Shown here piece by piece: positions 1 through 46,379 of a stretch of DNA of 64,000 nt; within the stretch, counting starts at the first letter, position 1; each line of letters begins with the position of its first letter. The stretch is taken from positions 28,077,121-28,141,120 of the forward strand of contig JANCRA010000004.1 in NCBI GenBank assembly GCA_024362935.1. The letters are read 5' to 3'. The position numbers were made by a program, and so were the translations under genes. This stretch comes from Setophaga petechia. Taxonomy: Eukaryota; Chordata; Aves; Passeriformes; Parulidae. Under the pieces are notes generated by a model, which was not told the origin of the DNA, searched no databases, and saw nothing but the letters and a program-made list of their open reading frames with translations.

Positions 1-2614
1 AATGTTTTACAGTTAAAATGCCCTCCTTCTCAACTATCAGATATTAATAGTCTATTTAAAAAAATTAACAGCATTTATTTTTCTTCACTATTTAAAACAC
101 TGGATTTATTATCTACTTAGCTGAAACTCTGTTCCAAGTATGTGGCAAAGTGAAATACATAAATTAATTGAAACAAAATTTATTTTCAAAAGATACTTTG
201 AAGTTTGGGATAAAGTCCTTGTGTTTGATTCATCTCACAGTATCCTACTTAATAGGTTTACACTGAACTCCAGTCTCATGCCCACATCTGAAGAAATGGA
301 TGGAAAAATACCAATTCATCCAAATGTAACTACAAAGCAACTAACACAGATTTGTTAATATATTTATCAGCCAAGAGCACTGGGCAGTTAAGCACCTTAA
401 CAGGCTTCTGATTTTTCAAATGTCAGAAGTTTAATCAGAATCACCTGCTGTCTCCCTAACCCCAATCAACATTTTTCCCCAGAGCCACCCATTTCTTCAT
501 CTGCTTGTCATGACAGAGATATTTATCAAAACAGTCAAAATGAAGAGGAGCCAGATATGCTTAAACTGGCCAGGGATTTCCCTCTCCACCAGTTACATCT
601 CATAAGTGTCTTAATTTCTTACAGAGACCATGCATATAACCTGTCAGTAAAATATATTTTACAAGAGCACTTCAGCTGCTATCAACCAAGGTATTCACTT
701 TACTGTGATCTAAATGTTTCTTTCCTACATACTGGTAAACAATAAAAACGGACAAAGGCATTTTTACCAATGTTTTAATGGTGGGTATGTGTTTGTCAAA
801 TGAATCAGATTATGGTATTTCTTAGCAACATTTTTTAACTTTTATTTCATCAGAACTACTTAGTCACAGATTTGAAATTGCTAGAAATTTCACTCTGCTT
901 CTACCTTAGTTGTCATCACTTCATTTAAAAGCAAAAAAACCCCAACAAACCAAGAACAAAAATAACAGCACAAATCCATGTATATAAAAATTTTTGTTAG
1001 TTCTCTAAGCACAACAAAAATTCTACCCCATTTGCAGATAACCTAAAATAAAATGAGAGAATTAAATACAGATTCTGCAACTTAGAATTTCAATGCCAAT
1101 GGTTATTTGCTTACCTTCCCAGGCTTATCTTAACTCCAAAACCATTTAATATGCTACACTGGAATCAAAGTACCTCATTTGTTCCAAATTTATACATCAA
1201 AGGCTTGACTTCACTCGAATTTGCAGGTTTCAATTATCCAGCCAAAAATGGTTCAAAAGCTCAAAGCAGAGCCATAACATTTAATTTCCATTTCTTTCAG
1301 TCTCTGAGGGTCCTCAAGATGACTATTCTGCCCTTCAGTTCCAGTCTGTAAAATGGGAGTCAGTCTCATTCTGCACATTTTTTTCTCTTCTAAATTGTTG
1401 GCTTCTCACTGGCTTTTATTCACAGTTAACAGAGAAAACATAAATGTCATTGAAATAGAGATTCTCTTTCACACTGGGATTTCTTTTACTATATTACACA
1501 GATAATGATTTGACTATTTCCAATGTCAAGCAACAATCACAGAAGCGCCCCAACACAACTTTAGGTATTCTATCTGAATGTACACAGATGAAAAAATTTG
1601 AAAACCAGCATAGAAACAGTCTCTGTGAACTGGAGGCAGCATAGACTATGCTTACCTAATGTAGAATATTTAACAATATATGGTCGACCATGCTACAAAA
1701 TCCAATTGTGTAAGTAAAAATCTGAATCGAACATGATTATATTTAACAATGATGTTTCTCAAAAATAGTCCTATATAATCCTTGTAGTAGCAACCAAAAA
1801 GGCACATAAGTACAAAACAACTCAACATATATTAGGCAGAATACAAAAATTTCAGACAGGCGTTCTTAAAGCAAAATTGTGAAATAAAAAGCTGTATTTT
1901 CTGTTTTATAAAAAGATATGTACTTCCTTACCAGTTTCCTGATTGAAGTAAAGTGTCCATATATGTAATGTCCATCTGTGCTTACTTAAAAACCTGACAG
2001 CACAACCTCCAAACATTACTTTCAAATTACTTGGGAATTGTATGTGCACAGATTGACTTGTGTTTAAGTAGTATTTGTACCATCTAAACTCTTAGTAGCT
2101 GTATGCGAGTCTTCCCTTCTAAGGCATAAATGTTTACAGATAAAACAAAGCACATATCAATTTTATGCTTTAAAGTAGTTTGACTAAGCTAGTATTTAGT
2201 TGCTGTTTCAAAACCTTGGTTCATTTTCCATGTGGCCTATTAGTCCTATTCAAGACTGGTACAAAGCACCCTTATCTGAACACACTATACTGGAATTACA
2301 GCAGTTTCACAATTCTGACATTTGAATTTAGATATTTTAAAGATAATAGTATGAAAAACCTCACCCATAATATCAAACATGCATATAATTACATATGGAA
2401 TGCAAAAATTAAATAGTATTTGATATGAATTTAATCTCTGCCCAGGCTTTCTTAAAGCCTGGCTGCCAAAAATGGTTAGAGAAAGATATATAAACAAAAA
2501 GAATTGAAGGTCCTCCCTCCTATAATTCAATAATAAATGACATAATATAGCACAAAATTATATCTTAATGTGTTATCCTTTTGGTAATATTAGGAACAGT
2601 GTATTTTCATTTGG
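1..2614. other. Non-coding flank downstream of SPTLC1
   Basis: AT-rich sequence with only short ORFs lacking recognisable domains. It may be extended SPTLC1 3' UTR or intergenic DNA. I see no recognisable repeat, RNA gene or exon here. Confidence 0.5.
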
Positions 2615-3032
2615 AAGGTGGGGAGGGATAATTGAAATTTATTTGAAGTTCCCACATTCTGAGAAAATGGAGAGAAAACACACTTTACATGGTTTGGGGT
2701 GAAACTGAATGTTTATACACATTTTTGAGAACGTTTCAGGGTTTGAGGAAATAAATTCAAAACTTTTTATGCTAACTTACGAAAGAGTCATGAATTCAGT
2801 AGTGATATCCCATTTTAAGTAATGTGAGTAAATGGTAGGGTTTGAACTGGAACAACACTGTCATTCACTAACTCCAAAATTCAGCATTCTTCCCCTCACT
2901 GCATTTGTATCACTCTAGAACAACTTTGTTAGTCAGCTTTCAATGCCATCAGTGGAAGAATCTGGAAGTCATTGTACAGTGTAAAACACTTATCCTGATA
3001 ATGTGGGGAAAGAAGAATCCAAAAACAGCAGT
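2615..3032 (-). other. SPTLC1: Putative SPTLC1 3' UTR
   Basis: Sequence after the stop codon. The first AATAAA in the gene's direction is at 2643-2638, about 390 nt past the stop, so the shortest transcript would end near 2615. No strong GU-rich element follows it. Further AATAAA hexamers in this direction occur near 1416 and 845, so a longer UTR is equally possible. The endpoint is a guess without transcript data. Confidence 0.35.
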
Positions 3033-36944
<33,912 letters not shown>

Positions 36945-37007
36945 GGCCGCGCCGCCGCTTCCGCCTCTCCGCCCACGCCCGCCAGGGCGGGCCCGGTGCG
37001 GCACAGA

Positions 37008-37021
37008 GCGCCCCCTTGCGG
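37008..37021 (-). promoter_or_regulatory. CTCF-like motif in the SPTLC1 promoter
   Basis: On the minus strand the sequence reads CCGCAAGGGGGCGC, a very close match to the vertebrate CTCF core (CCGCNNGGNGGCAG-type; CCASYAGRKGGCRS). It lies 64-77 bp upstream of the ATG inside the CpG island. Binding is inferred from motif only. Confidence 0.6.
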
Positions 37022-37165
37022 GCGGCGCGGCCCCGGCTGCCCTCAGGGGAGCGGCGCCTGTGGGCTCCGTGCGCGGCCTTGCCTTGCTCGTTCCGGGCCG
37101 CCATCGCTCCGACCTGCTGTGTCCTGTGGAGAGCTTCGTCAGGGGGCGAGGCTACACCGGGAAGA

Positions 37166-37480
37166 TCAGAGAATCACTGGCTCTCAGAATCGGTCAGATT
37201 GGAAGGGACTACAGCCGTCCCTCTGGTCCAACCTCCCTGTTCAAGCTCAGCCATCCCAAAGCATGGAGTTGTGTCCCGACAGTTCTTGGATCTCTCCAAT
37301 AAGGGAGGCTCCACAACTTTTTCGTGCAGCCTGTTCCAGTGCACAGTAAAGTTTTCACGTTCTGGTGGAAATTCCTGTGCTTCAGTTTCCACCCATTGCC
37401 TCCTGTCCTGTTGCTCAGCACCTCTGAGAACAGCCTGACTGATTCTCTTTCTGTCACCCTCTTTAAACACTTATGTACGT
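37166..37480 (-). mobile_element. CR1 3' fragment adjoining the SPTLC1 promoter
   Basis: Minus-strand CR1 3' end: AGAATCACTGGCTCTCAGAAT, TTGGAAGGGACTACAG, GGTCCAACCTCCCTG and CCTGTTCCAGTG in plus reading are classical CR1 3' sequence. It starts within a few bases of the CpG-island edge. Only about 315 bp remain and no coding capacity is left. Confidence 0.88.
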
Positions 37481-40400
37481 AGACGCACCCTTCAGTGTTG
37501 ACTAAACAAAATTAGCTACAAATTGAACTTGTCTAAGGAGATAAACATGGATGTATTAATATGTACTTCCTCACCACATTTCAAGCCTGGTTGAACTTGC
37601 TGGAGTTAGCTTGGTGTTGCTTCCTCCACACACACAGGCTTCCTCAGCCCCACACTGCCCTAGGTGGAATGGGGCAAGGGGCACATCCTGTGCTTTTGTG
37701 TCTCATCCACAATATTATGCTTGACATCTCCATATCAGTAACTGGTGAATTCATCGCTGGAAGGAACAATTGCTCAGATACTTGGCTAATGAAAGGAGCA
37801 GCAAAACTAAAACCTGAGTATAGTGGAAATAATGGGTAAGTTCAAATAAGAGCAGAAATTACTATATTAAGAGTCTTGCCAAAGTGAGCGGCCCTAAAAG
37901 CCAAAGACTGCTGGGGAGAGATAAATGCCATGAAGAAGAAGAGTAGTATTGAACTCTCCCCACAGATGCACCTGGGTGTGGGGAGATGAGTAAGTCACTG
38001 TGCGTAGCTGCAGGACCTGAGCAACTGGCTAAAAGTCAGTGGAGAAGAGGAGCAACTGGAAAGAAGACTGCTTGGGAAGTGAGGTAGCTGTTAAAGGCAA
38101 TGTTTGAGAATGGTTTCTGTGGAGCTACACAGCTGTGGATTGTCTCTGTTGGTCATCTTGGACAACACAATGGAAGCACACCCCTTGGGTTTTCACTCAC
38201 AAGTCTTCACCGTGGTTGGGTGAGAGAAACCTGGGGCAACAGTTGATGAAACAGTTGATAGCAAAAACCTTGTGGCTGTTGCTAAGTACAGGCAAACAGT
38301 GGCTTTCAATTTTACAGTAGTGGATAGTCAAAATCAGTGAATTTCATACTACTTGAAATGCACAGTAGTTAATCCCCCTGAGTTTCTGAACTTAATGATA
38401 TACTTGTCAAATTCCAATCTCTGCACAATAAAGATAAATATATGGTTTGAATCTATCTGAAAAGTCAAGGGAGACAATAAATATTTCTTTTGGCTTTTAG
38501 CTGCATGAAGACTCTTGTCTTCACTGTTTAATACTTCTGTGGCCGTTGTGTCATGCTGGAGTCTTGGACTCTTGGGAGATGGCTGCTACTGCCAGCCTCA
38601 AAAAATGTGTCTGGTATGGAGTCCCAAATTGCCCCCAGAAGAGTGGGCCACATGAGTTGCTTGGTGGGCAGCAGATTGAGTCACATCTCTGTTCTCATCA
38701 GATTCTGACTTTCAGTATTTGACATATGTATGTACCATTGGGAGACTAAGAAATTGATTTGTGAAAAACTGGATAAATTGTTTCCAGCATGAAATGCAGT
38801 GATGTTAATAACATACTAACCAGTAATTGTTCTGGCAGTGGATTCAGAGTTCCTGGTCTGGATTATCATAGTGCTGGGCCACGCATAATAGTAAGCCTAT
38901 CCCTATTGCTCAGCAGTTTCATTGTTTCAGCACAGTGATTCTGCTGCTAATCGCTTAAGGCCGCTTTACTTCTGACAGCAATAAAGCGAGGGAGGTAAAG
39001 GGATAAGTCCTTCACAGTGGCAGTTTATGACAGAAAGGAAGGGGAGAGGAAAAATATCTCTGAAATTAAAGACCTGATGAAAGCTATTGAGATAGTGCCC
39101 TATAAGAATTTCTGGTCTGTATGTTTCAAATTCGTATTCCCCCCATATTGTCCATTTGCACAGTATTTCTTAACCACTCTTATCCTGGATCTTCCTCACC
39201 AACCCACTCATTTCTCACATGCTACTTTGAATCCCCAGCTCAGTTTCCCTGGGTCAACACTGGAATTCCAGATATCTGCTGTAGTTCTCTAGTCACTCCA
39301 GAAACTGAAAAATAGGACATAGTATGGCTAAGAATTTTATTTTTTTCCGATCACAGATGTAGCCAGTGCCAGTTATTTTTCTGTCCTCTTTGCTCTAATA
39401 GTTCTTCCTTTGGCTTCTTCATTTTTCTTTTGTCAAGTATGACATACAGAGTCAGAGCTTCTATTGATCTGGTATCAGCTGAGAAGAGTTGAATGGCATT
39501 GGGAAGTGGCACATAACTGTAAAGGGATGGTGGTACTTGCTGCCATCTTAATTGTGTTCCTGTGTCAGAGATATGTGTATGGTAGGCAGAGAAATGTGGG
39601 AATAGGTGGAAGAAGTTCCTGAGGGTCATTTACTTCTCCCCTGCCTTCTCCAACCACACACACAGAATGGTGTTGGGGATTAAGGACATAAAGGGAGTGT
39701 TTGCTGCTATTCTGACACATTCTAGGTGATGAAAGCTTAGTTTAGATTATTGTGGGTTTAGTGTGCCTAGTTGTAGCTAGGCTTTGTGACTTAAATGTTG
39801 GCTTTGTGAATACCCTGAAAAAATAAAAATAAAAAAATAAATAAATAAAGAGAAAGTGTTGGGAAAGCAATCCCAAAATGGCAAGGGGAATAGCAGGATA
39901 ATATTAGTTAGTCTTTTTTAGTCTTTGAAACTTGATGCTCCACTGAGATGATGCTGGCAGAAAGCACAGAAAACTTTCAAAGTCAGTTAAGCCAGAAACT
40001 GTGTCCCAACTCCTAATGGGAAGCCCAAAGATGTTGCAAGAGTACTGTGCAAGTGCCAAGAAAAACTGGAATATCAGGTTCTGCCATTTACCCAATATGT
40101 GGAGGAGAAATTGTGCACAAGGCAAGCAGAGCACAGGATAAACTTTGTGTTATCTAAATCTATTGCATCTTAGAAATGTGGTTAATCCAAGTTCTATAGT
40201 GAATTAGCTCTGAATTAATTATTAAATTAGGAAGCAGAAACCTGTCTCAGGTCTGCATGGGAAACATCTGGAGATCTCATATTTAACACAAGATTTGTGT
40301 AAGAATAAGAACACCTAATGGTCAAAGCACTCATGCATTCTAGCTGTTCTCAAGTCTTTCATGGCACCTTGAACAACTGTAGTGACTAAGTGGCATAAAA

Positions 40401-42269
40401 CTGCTGTAATGTTTTCCTGGCATACCATAAGGACCAAATTTAACCTCAACTGTTTGGACTTAATGACTACTGGAACTATGTAAGAATGACCAGAATCTTC
40501 CTTTTAAAGTATTTTAGCCAAAGGTGGACCTTTGCAATAAAAAGCTCACTTGTCAGAGAGATGGATATATAGGCATAGCAGTCTCCCTCCTGTCTACACC
40601 TCTTCTCAATGCTTGTTCTCCATGTGGGCTTGGCAGCACTGGACTAAGCATTGAAATTTCCAGTACATGGAAACGAACCATCTTAAAATGGAATTTACAC
40701 TAGGTAGGCCTAGTTCAGTGATAACTAAAGAAAACTTGTATTAGGAATTTGTAAGAGCTGTGGGGACCACTGACAGAACATACACGTTTTAAATGAGAAT
40801 GTTTGCCTTGCAGAGAACCAGTTACCATATGTGGTGTTGCAGTATTTCTGTTGCAGAATTAGATTTTCTATCCTGTGTGGTTAGATCTCACATATCTCTC
40901 ATTCAAAACTTCAGACATATTCAGATTGGTATTTGCAGCCAGAACTTCCACCTGGGTTGGTTGTCCCTGCTGCAGAACACACTAGACGTGTGACTCATTT
41001 GTTTCTCTCTCTCACCTCATTATGGAACTGAACTGCTGTCCACTCTACTTCAAAACCTTAGTCCAAACAGCTCATTTTTTACTCCAAGTTGTGCAGTCTA
41101 ATCGCTTATATTTTAGAAATATAAGTGTTGTATTAATAGAAAATTTCAAATTTGTGTTCTTTTCTTCTTATCCCACTTTTGCTTATACTAAATTGACTTG
41201 TTACTGTTTTTCTTAGCACATTTGAATTAGAAACATAGCAGACATTATAAGCAGACTTGTACTTAAAATCATTTTGATGCAGTTAAAACAGGTTGACCAT
41301 AATGAAGTCAAGATCACCACAGCAAGAGTAATTCAGCCAAAATAAATAATGTAGCATGTTTTGAAATGATGTCAATCTCATCACATACAAAATGTCCAAA
41401 CTGACAAGATTCAATACGCAGAGTGATAAGTAATAACATCATGTGTCTGCATGAGACTGGGGTTTTCTAGGCTGAAAAGTAATTTTCATATGCTATTTCT
41501 AAGTGGTATAATGGACTAATCAGATATGAATTTCGGGTAACACATGCAACATGCACTCTAGGGAAGGTAGAGCTTGAGACCTGCAAGATGAGAAATAAAA
41601 CCACAGTTGGCATAAATTCTAACTGTCAGTAGAGTGTGCAACAGAAGCTCATGAGGTTTGGCTCCGAAGTTTCATATTCTACATATCTTTTAGCCATTGC
41701 CATGCAGACCTCTTCTCATAAGAATGAAACTGGAAGAGAAGCAAAGGGATATCAATCCTGCATCAATTACACTTATTTACCCGAAGAATTTGACTCCTCA
41801 TACAAAGTGTCTTAGAAACTCTGTTGTCATCAGTGTTTTCCATACTTACGGTTTTGATGTAGAAATTTCAAAGGAGTATTTCATCTGCTGATGCTCTGAC
41901 TAGGTAAAAGCCATGTGCTAATGGAACCCAAATAGACCTTTAGCCTCTGTGTGCTTACATGAAGGTCACACGGGTTTGTGCAAACCCCTCTACTTTTACA
42001 GCACTGCTATCCACTTGTTCTCTTGTATCAAAGTGGGGTCTCTAATGACTTCTTCTGCAACAACAAACACTGGAACCATTGCTTGAAGGTTTTTATGAGG
42101 CATAGAGCCTGTAATCTCTGTAGTGAGAAACATGAAAATGTGATGCATGCAGTCTTCACATAGTTGCAGCTAGACGCCTCAGAGAAGGATACTCTAAAAA
42201 TAAGGTGAGATGAAGTGAGAATTTGGTTGTTGTTGTCAGATACAGGTGTCCTTTGAAGCAAGATAATTC
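37481..42269. other. Intergenic region upstream of SPTLC1
   Basis: No exon, RNA gene or recognised transposon beyond the AAAT microsatellite. Short ORFs have no domain resemblance and no convincing splice context. Confidence 0.6.
39820..39851. repeat. AAAT-type microsatellite
   Basis: Imperfect (AAAAT/AAAT) repeats, most regular at AATAAATAAATAAA near the end. A shorter AAAT repeat is at 12208-12224 in SPTLC1 intron 7. Confidence 0.75.
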
Positions 42270-42289
42270 TTTTTTTTTTTTTTTTTTTT
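42270..42289. repeat. Poly(T) tract of 20
   Basis: Uninterrupted T20. It might be the poly(A) tail of an old minus-strand retrocopy, but I recognise no gene in the bases that would precede the tail. Confidence 0.8.
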
Positions 42290-45200
42290 CAAAAATGCTG
42301 CAGAGTGTATTGTAGATTTTGTTTGCAAATAATAGGAAGATGAATAACCAACTGCACAATCATATTATTATAGGTAGTGGCTACATCCTATTACAGTTAA
42401 AAGAGAACTTACAGAGTCTGTGAAAGGTGGTATCCATATCAGAGACAAGCTCTTTCCTGTACTGGACTGTGATTGCAAGATTGTAAGTGTTCCCTAAAAT
42501 TAGCTTTTGAGTGTGGTTCAGATGTAGCAAATCTCATGGTAACCATGTGTGGGTTTAAAGCTGAATTTTTAAGATTAAAGTGGTGATTTTGTCCTCTTGA
42601 TACACAGAAATGCAATAGATTCCTATCTTCCAGGACCAGTCTTAGTGAATTGGTTTGGCTCAGGAACCACAGACATACATGTTAAATTAATTCAGTAAGC
42701 TGATCACATTTAAATACTAACAATAGATTTAGCCTTCTCATTCTGCCATAGTTAGTTGACAGCAAATCTTTGTGATGAAAAATAGATAAAGAACTATTGA
42801 ACTTCTTGAGGCCTACAATATTGCAGAACTCAGGATGAAATTGTGCTCTGTGCAGTGTCTATTTTTTCTGCCTAGGGAAAAATAAGAAAGATGGCAGAGA
42901 GTTGCAGATTTTGCTAAATGCAAAATAAGCTTTTGGTCATACCTTCATTGTGGCTCACATGGCTCAATATCTGGTAGATTCTTACATCCATATAACACTG
43001 CAGGGCATTGAAGCATTTTAGAATCCCATTCTCTCTTAACCCCCTCAGTCTAAATGTTTGTTTCAAGTTAATCATTTAAGCAAACTGTAAATCTTCACAA
43101 ACCCTTTCCAGGAGCTTTGAGAGTAGACAAAGCTGTTGATGATGACACAATCTTTTTCTCCATAATGACTGGGTTTTGCCACTGAGGTAGGCAGAATAAT
43201 GTGCTCTCAGTAACACCATTGTGCTGATTAAAGCAAGCATTAATTACTAATGCATTCCCTGACACGTTCTACAAATGGTGGGACTTTTATCTTTCTGTCT
43301 TCTTCAGTTCAGCTCCTTTGCTGTTTAGGTGGCTCTGTATTTTAATGGTAAAATTGCTGTCTGCAGTGTCTTACTAGCATATTTGATTTTAGAAATAACA
43401 GCATTCAGGTGATGTTATTAGAGTAGAGAGAAGTTGAAAAGTCATGGAAGCTTCAACATTTTAATGCACAGTGTTCACCAGAGAGTTTGCTTCCCTGAAG
43501 GTACATGCCTGTGGAAGAGGCAACTAAATTTCATCCATAGAAATACAAAGTATTCCTTTGCCAGATCATCATTGTTGCCAATATATTGAATCGCAGAAAA
43601 GCACTGTATTGTTTGCAGGTCCATGTAATGCATACCAGAGCACTAGCTGAAATTCTTTGTGATTATAGGTAAAATGTGTGTGCGTGTGTTGGCAGTTAGT
43701 CTGGTCGGACAGGCAACACCTTGCATATATTTTTTACTCAGAGAGTTGCCACATCTACAAATTCGGACCAGATGTGGCTAAAAACATTTTTTAATTGATA
43801 AACCAATGCCCTTTCAAGCATTGATATTCTTACCTGGCTTTTAAATCATATGATTTTACCTGAGCAAGGCCTGAGTAAAAGCACAGTTCTGCATTCAACT
43901 ACTGTTTCATAGTGAATTAGTGGAATACAATATCTTTGTTCTCCATAGTCACCCCAGGTATTTCACAAAACTAAGTAATTGTAAGCTGTCAAAATCTAAA
44001 AGATAAAATAAATTAGAGAAAATTATAATGTTGGGGAACAAAGTGACTAAAAACCCCTCCAAAGACTTTCCAAATGTAGAGTAAATGTTGAAATATAGCT
44101 TTCAGAGAGATCTGAACAGGGTATTGAGACAACAATGAAGTCCTTGTAAATAGGTGAATGTTGGTGCCCTTATACGACAGAATCTTACCTTTTTGACACC
44201 TCTGAAAACCTAAGTCTACTGAAATCAAAGAAGAATATATTGTTTTTTGAAGCTTTTCAGAATTTCAAAGTGCATCACAAAACAGTGGGTTTATAGCTTC
44301 ATTTCTGTAGGATATTTGGAAAACCGTTTGCTGTATGCAGTTATTTATACCAGTAGCTGAAGCTAGTAAAGAGTTTCAAGTTAAAAAATTGTCACAACAT
44401 AGCTTGTGCTCCATCTGAATATTCTCCTAATTATTCCTGAATTACCCTGACAGAGTTTTTCCCCCCTTCTCTTGAAGAAAATGGCTTCATTTTTGTTGTT
44501 CCAATGGTAGGATATATGCAATATAAATTCCCATTTATACCATTGTTTCACTTTAAAATTCACATTAAAAATAGGACTGCTGATGTCTTAGAATAGTGTT
44601 CAGAGGAACACAGTGTATTGGAGCTCACTTAGCTTGTGTCTTTTTGGTTTTGAAAACGAGCAAGCTGATTTACAGTTGCTAATTCTTCTTTGCAAATTTT
44701 ATTTTTATACTGCTGAATTAGATTCTGAGTGATTCTTTTAAAAGACAACAGTAGTTTTAATTAATATGTAAGATGAAAACGCAGCTTATAAGTAGTTGGT
44801 CTTTGCTTAAACATAGTAAATGGAACAACTCCAGATATAATGATTGATTTTTCCAGAAGACAGGAAAGGACAAACTTGTTCATTCTCAGTGCAATTCACA
44901 AGTGGAAAAGTGTGGGACATGAGAGCGTACTTTCTTCAACTAGTGTCTGTAACAGGGATCACAGACTGATCCAAATGCAAATAGTTGATCCTTTGTGGGA
45001 GGCAAAAAATTTGGAGAAATGTCTGGTAAATTATTTACCCTTGGAAAAGATACTTTTTGCTAAATTTCCATACAAAGAAGCTGATCGGCTCTACCAGCTC
45101 TGTTAATTGCTATCAAAACCAGGAAGTAAAGTAACTCAATCACTTTCTGTCTTCCTAAGCTTGCCCATTTTTCCAATTATAAAACATTTACATTTCATCA

Positions 45201-45900
45201 AAACCAAAAAACAATTGATAACATTTAGAGGTACTTATAAGCAAATCTTAGCTCCTTCTGTACCTGGCAGGTAAAAAGTCTTGGCATGATTCATTGGAAT
45301 GTGTTTGTAGTTATGAAGAAAGAAAATAAAGCCACTTGTTAAATTCTGTGGCATTTAAGTAGTGCCTGAAGATTCCATGTTCAGTTTTGTGGTGCTGCAA
45401 CATTGCCCATGTTTCTTTCTGCTCTAAGCACAGCTGGTGAAAGAAGAATAGCACATTGTTTAATTGTCAATAGTCTTATCATGAACGGGTGGCTTTTGCA
45501 ATAGGAGTTTTTACAGTCATTTCACATTTTAAGGCTTTTTGTATATGGATCTCATCAGGAAGTGAGTGAGACAATAAGAATTTGGAATTGTGGCACCAGC
45601 ATTCCCAGACACATTTCTTTATTCCATATGGAGAAAAAACTTCTTAAAAACATTTGCACAATTACAGTACATTTTCCAAGTGATTTTTCTGTTAAATATT
45701 TTGACCAAAATCGGACATATGTAGCTAGCTACAGAAACAAGGCTAGTCACTGCCCCTCTTCCCTGCCCTTAACCATTCAAATGTTTAAAGGTTTGAAAGA
45801 ACAAGCAGAGTTTGAAAGAATATCATTGTTGGGTAGATCCTGAGGTCTCACCAACAAAGCAATTCTTGATGAGTGCTGTGGACTTCCAGAACCTCACAGA

Positions 45901-45933
45901 AGTAGCTCTAGCAGCTAACAGTAGCTCTAGCAG
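45901..45933. repeat. 14-bp repeat pair
   Basis: AGTAGCTCTAGCAG at 45901-45914 and 45920-45933, offset 19 bp. Minor local duplication. Confidence 0.75.
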
Positions 45934-46311
45934 GTGGTTGTCTCCAATCACTGACTCAGGAGGATTACTCTTGCTCTTACTATCTTAGAAGAGCCGTAGT
46001 GTCCTGATATTCGAAGTGGAAAACTTTCTTTACTTAAGTCGTGCACACTTGGAAATTTAGCTACTCTCAAAAATGCAGGGTTAAGTAAAAGACATAAAAT
46101 CCAAACTTTTCCAATTTTTGTACTTACTTTCTGATTTGGATCCTTAATCTGCCAAAACCAGGATGTGAGGATGGGTTTCTAGGGGATCAACTACAAAAAT
46201 TCAGGTTCTGTGTTAGACATGAAATATACCAACCAAGTAATCCCAGGGAAGAAGGTTGACTCATTATTTTTGTGGCAAATTGGAAAAGTTACTTAAGAAT
46301 AATCCTCCTTC

Positions 46312-46379
46312 TTTTTTGGTTTTTTTTTTTTTTTTGGGTTTCTTTTTTTGTTTTTGTTTTTTTTTTTTTTTTTTTTTTG
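46312..46379. repeat. T-rich low-complexity tract
   Basis: About 68 bp of T runs interrupted by G, including T20-plus near 46358-46378. The lysine-rich ORF on the other strand is an artefact. Confidence 0.85.

Noticed and set aside
36945..37004. Upstream in-frame ATG as the SPTLC1 start
   Set aside because: It would add 20 Arg/Gly-rich residues absent from the family; the ATG at 36944 has better context and matches known N-termini.
44840..45843. Two plus-strand ORFs of 88 and 93 codons considered as possible exons or small genes
   Set aside because: No recognisable motif, no convincing splice sites or codon bias, and length is within chance for AT-rich DNA of this size.
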